Origin: Oscillospiraceae bacterium
GTDB taxonomy: Bacteria > Bacillota > Clostridia > Oscillospirales > CAG-272
DNA length: 36,085 nucleotides
Direction of reading: 5' to 3'
Assembly: GCA_015063585.1 (NCBI GenBank)
Contig: SVTW01000017.1
Location: 1-36,085, forward strand
Shown: positions 30,811 through 36,085 of the stretch, piece after piece
Numbering within the stretch: the stretch's first letter is position 1
Layout: every line of letters starts with the position of its first letter
Made by a program: the position numbers and the translations under genes
Notes under the pieces: model-generated
Told to the model about the DNA's origin: nothing
Databases searched by the model: none
The model's input: only the letters and a program-made list of their open reading frames with translations

Positions 30811-32481
30811 ATGCAGAACACGGACAAAACGCGCGATCGGTTGATCGACGGGTTTGCTGAGGGCTATATGGAAAAGCTGTTCTACTTTTGTTTGAAAAGG
30901 ACAGGCAATCATACCGAGGCAGAAGACCTGACCCAGGATATTGCGCTGCAAATTATCACCGCGCTGAACAAGGGCTGTCTTCCAACCGACTTTTCGGCTT
31001 GGGTTTGGCAAATTGCGCGCAATCGCTATGCGGTATGGGCAAAGCGGAAACGCGATCATTCCGAATCGTTCAGCGGATCCGATATCGGCGATTATGAGAT
31101 TGAGGACGAGAGCGAAGATATCCTTGATGAAATGATCCATACAGAGCAAATGGCTCTGCTTCGGCGCGAGCTGGCGTTCATCAAAAGCGATTACCGCAAC
31201 ATCGTCGTTGCCTACTACATAGAAAACAAGAGTATCCGTGATATTGCATCGTCACAGTCCCTTTCGGTCAGCGCGGTATGGCAAAGACTGCATCGCGCGC
31301 GAATCATTTTGAAAGAAGGTATGGATATGGCAAGAACGTTCGGCAAGCTCAGTTATCAGCCCGAGGACATTGATTTTATTAACAACGGGCTATACGGCGC
31401 AAACGGCGAGCCCTGGAATTTTATCTCGCGCTCGCTGTGCAAAAACATTCTCTTGGCGGCGTATCGCACGCCCTCCACGGCGGAGGAGCTTGCGATGGAG
31501 GTCGGCGTGGCACTCCCCTACATGGAGGAGGAGCTTTCCGCCCTTGTGGAGGCGACCTTGATGAAGAAAAACGGCAATAAATACGAAACCAACTTCTTTA
31601 TCGTCAGTACCGAGGCGCAGAAAAAGATCGTTGCGCACCTACAAGAGATCACAACAGAGATCACCGATGCCGTGATTGCGGCAATGGAATACGAGGTTTC
31701 TTGGAAAAATGCCAATTGTCCGAATTGGCACGAAGGCTATCAGCCCTATGAGGATATGAAATGGGCATTGCTTATGTATCAGACCGATATAATTGTGTCC
31801 GATACGCTCGAGATGTTCAACAAAACGAGACCGTCGCTCCCAAAGGCAAATCTGGGATCGTGGGGGCATACGCTCCGTCCAAACGGCGGTGAGTGGGATC
31901 TTTTGGGCATGGAGCGATACCAAGGCGTCCAACCCGATTTTGTTGGGCTGTGCGGCTGTGTAACCTCGCCCGATGAAAAGCCCCTCCCCGCGGTGGATTT
32001 TCAGCAGTTCAAATTCCAATATCGTAGGATCAAGGACAAAACGCCCGCGTTTCTCCCCTATGCCTACGCACAAGCGCTTGTTTCGATCGCAAAAGGTGAG
32101 GGAGACACGGTGGCAGAGGCAATGCTTTCTTTCCTTGCGCAACACGGCTATATTCAAAAAGACGGGGACACCTACAAACCAACCTTTTTGGTCATGTTCA
32201 AAAGCCGGCAAAAGCCCATGCCGCCCGAAGCACTTGAAGCATTGGAGCATCTGCGAAAGGAGGCATCCAAAATCGCCATGCGGCACTATCTTTTCTGCCG
32301 CGAGCAGATCTACAAGGAAATTCCCGAATTTTTAAAGGACGACGAATACCAGATCGATCATGCCTGCGCCAATATGTTTGATCTGCGCGGTGCCGTTTTG
32401 GAGGAGGCACTGCGAAAGGGTTTTATTTCCTATGCAGAAAACGACAACCGGATTATGCTGGGAACGTTTTTGAGAATATAA
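30811..32481 (+). CDS. ECF-type sigma factor with long C-terminal sensor-like extension
   Basis: A 556-residue protein, about three times the usual ECF length. Residues 12-84 are sigma region 2 (HTEAEDLTQDIALQI, then FSAWVWQIARNRYAVW). Residues ~112-165 are sigma region 4, ending in SIRDIASSQSLSVSAVWQRLHRAR. The remaining ~390 residues begin with a winged-helix-like segment (~215-265, TAEELAMEVGVALPYMEEEL) and continue as a mainly helical domain with no membrane segment that I can name. No anti-sigma gene is adjacent, so the extension may itself regulate activity. ATG 30811 is chosen after AAGGAGG; a GTG at 30793 lies before that site. Two small genes and an ABC exporter follow. Confidence 0.82.
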   Translation: MQNTDKTRDRLIDGFAEGYMEKLFYFCLKRTGNHTEAEDLTQDIALQIITALNKGCLPTDFSAWVWQIARNRYAVWAKRKRDHSESFSGSDIGDYEIEDESEDILDEMIHTEQMALLRRELAFIKSDYRNIVVAYYIENKSIRDIASSQSLSVSAVWQRLHRARIILKEGMDMARTFGKLSYQPEDIDFINNGLYGANGEPWNFISRSLCKNILLAAYRTPSTAEELAMEVGVALPYMEEELSALVEATLMKKNGNKYETNFFIVSTEAQKKIVAHLQEITTEITDAVIAAMEYEVSWKNANCPNWHEGYQPYEDMKWALLMYQTDIIVSDTLEMFNKTRPSLPKANLGSWGHTLRPNGGEWDLLGMERYQGVQPDFVGLCGCVTSPDEKPLPAVDFQQFKFQYRRIKDKTPAFLPYAYAQALVSIAKGEGDTVAEAMLSFLAQHGYIQKDGDTYKPTFLVMFKSRQKPMPPEALEALEHLRKEASKIAMRHYLFCREQIYKEIPEFLKDDEYQIDHACANMFDLRGAVLEEALRKGFISYAENDNRIMLGTFLRI

Positions 32482-32500
32482 CACGATAAACCGATCAACA

Positions 32501-32544
32501 ACCGCCGAGAGTAGCCAAAAGTGCCACGCTCGGCGGTATTTTTT
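32501..32544 (+). terminator. intrinsic terminator of the sigma factor gene
   Basis: ACCGCCGAG (32501-32509) pairs with CTCGGCGGT (32529-32537), followed by ATTTTTT. From here to 32693 there is no further gene or clear signal. Confidence 0.9.
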
Positions 32545-32693
32545 GCTTTGTCTGAATCCTTCATAAAAGATAAACAGCCCCCCACGGGATCTTCCCCTCC
32601 CCCCGAAATTCTTCGCCTGTCCGAGGAAATTATGAAAAACGAAAAAACAAGATTAACAAAACGCAAACATTTCACAAAACAATCAAAAACAAA

Positions 32694-32710
32694 CGTCCTG
32701 TATAATACAG
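32694..32710 (+). promoter_or_regulatory. atypical promoter/operator before the two-TM gene
   Basis: TATAAT (32701-32706) is embedded in the palindrome CTGTA-TAA-TACAG (32698-32710). No -35 resembling TTGACA lies 16-18 bp upstream. CGTC at 32694-32697 resembles an ECF -10 element, but a matching AAC element at the normal distance is not evident. An activated or repressed promoter is likely. Confidence 0.4.
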
Positions 32711-32747
32711 TCACAAAATCAAAACAGACACAGAGAGGTAATTGATA

Positions 32748-33116
32748 ATGAACAAAAACGATCAGCAGTTTATGGCACAGAAGATCCGCGCGCAGTATAT
32801 GGAAAAGACGCCCTCGGAGCTTGACGAACTCCGCGAGCTGGATGCAAAGGTAAAACACCCCGCAAATATATTTGCATATGTGTTCGGCAGCATTTCCGCC
32901 ATTGTTATGGGAGGGGGTATGAGCCTTGTGATGACCGATATCGGTGCAACCATCGGTATCACAAGCGCACTTGTCCCCGGAATTGCAATCGGTGTTGTAG
33001 GGCTTGGTATGGCGCTTCTCACCTATCCGATGTATAAGGGCATTCTATCTTCGCGCAAGAAGAAGTACGGCGCTGAAATTCTCAGCCTCAGCGACAAAAT
33101 CATGAATAAAGAATAA
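32748..33116 (+). CDS. small two-transmembrane protein, function unknown
   Basis: A 122-residue protein. Residues 1-37 are charged and helical (KTPSELDELRELDAKVKHP), followed by two membrane segments at about 40-62 and 70-92 rich in glycine, with a short turn between them, then a basic tail SSRKKKYGAEI. Similar short two-TM proteins are widespread in Clostridia; some carry the database name dihydropteridine reductase, which the sequence does not support. ATG 32748 follows GAGAGG by 9 nt; an in-frame TTG at 32742 is unlikely. It lies 22 nt before the next small gene, probably in one transcript. A membrane stress role beside the sigma factor is possible but unproven. Confidence 0.78.
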   Translation: MNKNDQQFMAQKIRAQYMEKTPSELDELRELDAKVKHPANIFAYVFGSISAIVMGGGMSLVMTDIGATIGITSALVPGIAIGVVGLGMALLTYPMYKGILSSRKKKYGAEILSLSDKIMNKE

Positions 33117-33138
33117 AAGAAAAAGGAGATACATTACA

Positions 33139-33387
33139 ATGGGAATCAAAGCATTTTTTAAGAAGGCATTCGGTGACATGAAGGAAAGCACCAAGGCACA
33201 GCACGAGGTCGACAAGGCAAACTTTGCCGCAGCGAAGGCAGAGGCAAAAGCAAATTGGGAGGAAGCAAAGATGACGCCCTCTCAAAGACAGGCAAAAATG
33301 CAGGAAGATCGCGATGCTCAGATTGCGGCGGCGAACGAGCGCAAAACGGCAGCCGATGCACGCATTGATGCGGCAAAGAAGAAATAA
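33139..33387 (+). CDS. small charged alpha-helical protein, function unknown
   Basis: An 82-residue protein rich in Ala, Lys and Glu, predicted to be almost fully helical. It begins MGIKAFFKKAFGDM, an amphipathic segment that could bind membranes, and ends in DARIDAAKKK. No domain is recognised. AAGGAG lies about 10 nt before ATG 33139. It follows the two-TM gene by 22 nt and precedes the ABC ATPase by 79 nt, where an AAGCGAG/CTCGCTT stem (33404-33431) lies without a clear T run. It is probably co-expressed with the two-TM protein. Confidence 0.72.
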   Translation: MGIKAFFKKAFGDMKESTKAQHEVDKANFAAAKAEAKANWEEAKMTPSQRQAKMQEDRDAQIAAANERKTAADARIDAAKKK

Positions 33388-33466
33388 TAAAAATAAACAA
33401 CGTAAGCGAGGCGTAAAAACACGGCTCGCTTGTGTTGCGTTTACATATAAAGCAAAGGAGTAGAAA

Positions 33467-34381
33467 ATGAACGCTATTGAAATCAGAAATCTTTCAAAAA
33501 GCTTTCGCTCAATGTATGCGGTAGATCATCTGAATATGACCGTTCCGCAGGGCGCGATCTACGGCTTTATTGGTGAGAACGGTTCGGGGAAATCCACCAC
33601 CGAGAAGCTGATATGCGGTCACCTCGTTCCGGACGGCGGCGAGATCAAGCTGTTCGGCAGAGATTACACCGATCCCGGCGTAAGAGTCAGAGTCGGTGCA
33701 CTGATTGAGAATGCAGGCTGTTTCCCCGGATCAAGCGTGTATCAGAACCTTATGATGCAGTGCATCAATCTTGGGATTGAAAACGCAGACGAGGAAATCC
33801 GCCGTGTGCTTGAGATCGTGCGTATGGAAGATAACGCAAATCTCAAATTCAAGAGCTGCTCGCTCGGTATGAAACAGCGTATCGGTATCGCTATGGCACT
33901 GCTCGGCGATCCTGCACTTCTCATTCTCGACGAGCCGATCAACGGTCTTGATACTGACGGTATGCGCATTATGCGCGAGATTCTCGTTGACATCACAAAA
34001 AAGTACGGTTGTACCGTTCTCATTTCCTCTCACATTCTCGGTGAACTTGAAAAGATCGCCACGCACTACGGCATTATCCGCCAAGGGCGTATGATCATGG
34101 AGCTTTCCGCTTCGGAGATGGATTCGAGAGCGCAGGTGTTTACCTCATTGAAATGCGCGGATATGAATGGTGCAAAAGCGGTTCTCAAAAAACAGTACGC
34201 CGACGTGCGCGAGGAAGAAGGATATATCCGTATTTACGACGTGGATGATACCGCTTCTATCGTAGATTACTTGATGAAAAACGGTCATGTTGTCAGCGAA
34301 ATTTCAAGAAACAAGATCGGTCTTGAGGAATATTACATCGAGCTGATGTCACGTCCTACGGACCAAAAGGAGGCAGAATAA
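33467..34381 (+). CDS. ABC transporter ATP-binding protein, BcrA-like, copy 1
   Basis: A 304-residue ATPase. Walker A is GENGSGKST (36-44), the signature region is CSLGMKQRIGIAMALLGDP (131-149) and Walker B is LLILDEP (151-157), followed by SSHILGELEKIATHYGII. The C-terminal ~80 residues are the extra domain found in bacitracin-export type ATPases. It energises the permease at 34381, whose start overlaps the stop codon here by one base. AAGGAG lies 6 nt before ATG 33467. The substrate may be a peptide or lipid; nothing in the sequence identifies it. A close paralogue lies at 35333. Confidence 0.92.
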   Translation: MNAIEIRNLSKSFRSMYAVDHLNMTVPQGAIYGFIGENGSGKSTTEKLICGHLVPDGGEIKLFGRDYTDPGVRVRVGALIENAGCFPGSSVYQNLMMQCINLGIENADEEIRRVLEIVRMEDNANLKFKSCSLGMKQRIGIAMALLGDPALLILDEPINGLDTDGMRIMREILVDITKKYGCTVLISSHILGELEKIATHYGIIRQGRMIMELSASEMDSRAQVFTSLKCADMNGAKAVLKKQYADVREEEGYIRIYDVDDTASIVDYLMKNGHVVSEISRNKIGLEEYYIELMSRPTDQKEAE

Positions 34382-35223
34382 TGAATACAACACGTGAAAT
34401 CAAATTTGAATCGCCTACCTTCGCAAGACGAATTAAGGGTATGCTCGGCGTGGACTTCTACCGTTTGTTCCACACACCTCTCTTTTACATTTTCCTCGCC
34501 ATTGCCGCAATCATTCCTGCAATGGTATCGGCAATGACCATGATGCCCGATCAAAACGGACAGACAATGGAGCCGCTTTATTCTAACGTTTGGCAGATCA
34601 TTGCCGCCTCGAAATCGCTTTACGTGATCGAAGGAATTGCTGACTACGCCAACATGAATATGGTGTTCATCTTCGGCGGTATTATGGTTTCGATCTTTAT
34701 CGGTCACGATTATAAATCGGGCTACGTCAAGCAGCTCTTTACCACCCACGCAAAAAAGCAGGATTATATGATCTCCAAGAGTCTTGTTTGCGCCTTTGCA
34801 ATGGCGTGTATGTGCGTCACCTACTTTATCGGTGGCACGGTCGCAGGTCTGCTTGTGGGCTATGAGACAGACGTCAACATAGGCTCACTTATTATCGCGA
34901 TCCTTGGCAAAGTAGTTATGTCGCTCGGTTGGGCAAGCCTCTATACCTTCCTCAATGTGATCTTCAGAAAATATTTCGGTATTTCCGTGGCATCGTCATT
35001 CTTTTTCGGAACAGGTATCCTTATCATCGGTGCGGCGGCAATCGTGGAAGGTCTGGGGCTTCCCACGAGTTTCCTTAACATTTTCCTTTACGGTGCATCG
35101 GTCAATGCCAACCTTTCAAGCGGCATTGGTTCTTTGCTGATCTGCATTGTTGTGTCGGTTGCTTGGGCGGTCATTTACAACGTAGCAGGCACACGCCTTT
35201 TGAACAAGTGTGACGTATATTGA
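34381..35223 (+). CDS. ABC transporter permease, ABC-2 type
   Basis: A 280-residue membrane protein with about six hydrophobic segments. The first is LFYIFLAIAAIIPAMVSAM near residues 35-53 and the last ends near residue 272, followed by TRLLNKCDVY. A large extracytoplasmic loop lies between segments one and two. The segment HDYKSGYVKQLFTTHAKKQDYMISK is typical of ABC-2/BcrB-like permeases. It pairs with the ATPase just upstream (ATG overlaps its stop) and possibly with the second ATPase downstream. No second permease is visible before the window ends. Confidence 0.87.
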   Translation: MNTTREIKFESPTFARRIKGMLGVDFYRLFHTPLFYIFLAIAAIIPAMVSAMTMMPDQNGQTMEPLYSNVWQIIAASKSLYVIEGIADYANMNMVFIFGGIMVSIFIGHDYKSGYVKQLFTTHAKKQDYMISKSLVCAFAMACMCVTYFIGGTVAGLLVGYETDVNIGSLIIAILGKVVMSLGWASLYTFLNVIFRKYFGISVASSFFFGTGILIIGAAAIVEGLGLPTSFLNIFLYGASVNANLSSGIGSLLICIVVSVAWAVIYNVAGTRLLNKCDVY

Positions 35224-35242
35224 TTTGGAGGGCAGGCGCGAA

Positions 35243-35311
35243 ATGAAAATATTGGCTATTCGTCATTTGGGCTATTCGCGCCCACTCTTGGCGCTTGGCG
35301 CAAAGAGCTGA
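35243..35311 (+). CDS. possible 22-residue small ORF between ABC genes
   Basis: MKILAIRHLGYSRPLLALGAKS, starting at ATG 35243 with GGAGGG 11 nt upstream and a TGA at 35309-35311. It could be a leader peptide or chance. The spacing is longer than usual and there is no other support. The DNA around it contains GCTATTCG twice (35256-35277). Confidence 0.2.
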   Translation: MKILAIRHLGYSRPLLALGAKS

Positions 35312-35332
35312 AAGAAACAGGAGAAATAAAGT

Positions 35333-36085
35333 ATGAACGCAGTTGAAATAAAGAATTTATCGAAAAACTTCGGCCCCAAGCAGGCGGTGTGCGGTCTTAA
35401 TATGACCGTTCCCATGGGCGCGATCTACGGCTTTATCGGCGAAAACGGCTCGGGCAAATCCACCACCGAAAAGATGATTTGCGGTCTGATCCCCACAAGC
35501 GGCGGCTCGATCAAGCTCTATGGCAAGGACTATACCGACGAGAGTGTAAGAGCAAAAATGGGTGTTTTGATCGAAGCTCCCGGATGCTTCCCCGGACTTA
35601 CCGTGTTTGACAATATGATGCTTCAGGCTTCTAATCTCAGCATTTCGAATGCAGAGGGGGAGGTTATCAAGGTTCTCAAAATGGTTCGTATGGAGGGCGC
35701 GGCAGGCAATAAATACAAGAACTGCTCCCTCGGTATGAAGCAGAGAGTCGGCATTGCCATGGCTTTGCTCGGCGATCCCACTCTCCTTGTACTTGACGAG
35801 CCTCTGAACGGTCTGGATGCCGACGGTATGAGAATTATGCGCGAGGTATTCCTTGACATTATCAAGGACGGTAGGCGCAGTATCATCGTGTCCTCCCACC
35901 TTCTCGGCGAGCTTCAGAAGGTAGCAACGCACTACGGCATTATCCGTCACGGAAAAATGATCGTAGAAATGACGGCAGACGAGCTTGATGCAAGCTGTCG
36001 TACCTACGTTGCTCTGCAATCCGCTGAAATGAACAGAACCAAGATGCTCCTTGGCTGTAAATATTCCCGTGTAGAAGAGGACGAG
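35333..36085 (+). CDS. ABC transporter ATP-binding protein, BcrA-like, copy 2, cut by window end
   Basis: 251 codons are present and no stop is reached. The N terminus reads MNAVEIKNLSKNFGPKQAV and continues like copy 1, with Walker A GENGSGKST, CSLGMKQRVGIAMALLGDP, Walker B LLVLDEP and SSHLLGELQKVATHYGII. By eye the two ATPases are highly similar throughout, indicating a tandem duplication. AGGAG lies 9 nt before ATG 35333. A matching second permease probably follows beyond the window, but this cannot be seen. Confidence 0.9.
   Translation, partial: MNAVEIKNLSKNFGPKQAVCGLNMTVPMGAIYGFIGENGSGKSTTEKMICGLIPTSGGSIKLYGKDYTDESVRAKMGVLIEAPGCFPGLTVFDNMMLQASNLSISNAEGEVIKVLKMVRMEGAAGNKYKNCSLGMKQRVGIAMALLGDPTLLVLDEPLNGLDADGMRIMREVFLDIIKDGRRSIIVSSHLLGELQKVATHYGIIRHGKMIVEMTADELDASCRTYVALQSAEMNRTKMLLGCKYSRVEEDE

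Noticed and set aside
32748-33116. Dihydropteridine reductase
   Set aside because: The name is used in databases for similar short proteins, but this one is a two-TM protein with no nucleotide-binding or reductase motif.
1-36085. CRISPR array, insertion sequence, prophage, tRNA or rRNA
   Set aside because: No regularly spaced repeats, transposase, integrase or phage genes and no tRNA-like cloverleaf noticed on either strand.

Overview
The window looks like chromosomal DNA from an anaerobic, low-to-mid GC Gram-positive bacterium of the Clostridia type, probably a gut or rumen commensal. I infer this from the A/G-rich ribosome binding sites, many near-consensus sigma-A promoters (TTGACA, 17 bp, TATAAT), the oxygen-sensitive indolepyruvate ferredoxin oxidoreductase, an aldo/keto reductase with clostridial 4Fe-4S clusters, a LemA protein and BcrA-type ABC transporters. 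No rRNA, tRNA, CRISPR array, transposase or phage gene was recognised.

Layout. (1) 1-2730: a divergent AraC regulator and MATE transporter pair, flanked by inverted 75-78 bp copies of a hairpin repeat that starts about 4 nt after each stop codon. (2) 2733-4437: a MepA-like MATE transporter behind a ~290 nt leader with two tandem copies of a structured RNA motif. (3) 4486-7928 (minus): araD, a G1P-dehydrogenase (AraM/EgsA-type) gene, a UlaE-type 3-epimerase gene and a NimA/PNPOx-like gene. A DeoR regulator at 8075 is divergent from them, with overlapping face-to-face promoters. (4) 8919-12546: an Fe-S aldo/keto reductase and a TetM-like translational GTPase fused to a C-terminal Rae1/YacP NYN nuclease domain. 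(5) 12625-13374: exodeoxyribonuclease III. (6) 13569-22573: an eight-gene operon of sodium/solute symporter, two phenylacetate-CoA-ligase-type enzymes, IorA, IorB, a tandem-ACT protein, an amidohydrolase and an aminotransferase. (7) 22663-30590 (minus), mostly separate transcription units: GH2 beta-mannosidase, LemA protein with a two-TM partner, PHP phosphoesterase and a cytoplasmic sialidase-fold protein. (8) 30811-36085: an ECF-type sigma factor with a ~390-residue C-terminal extension, two small proteins, then an ABC ATPase, a permease and a second paralogous ABC ATPase cut by the window end.

How the genes may work together. Region 3 would carry L-xylulose-5-P to L-ribulose-5-P to D-xylulose-5-P under the DeoR repressor. 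Region 6 is a complete set for interconverting aryl acids and aromatic amino acids: import, CoA activation, ferredoxin-dependent exchange between aryl-acetyl-CoA and 2-oxo acid, transamination, and amino-acid sensing by ACT domains. Region 8 looks like a sensing and export module, perhaps for a peptide or envelope stress.

The most notable items are the GTPase-Rae1 fusion and the tandem structured leader of the MepA-like gene, which may be a guanidine-IV riboswitch or a new class.
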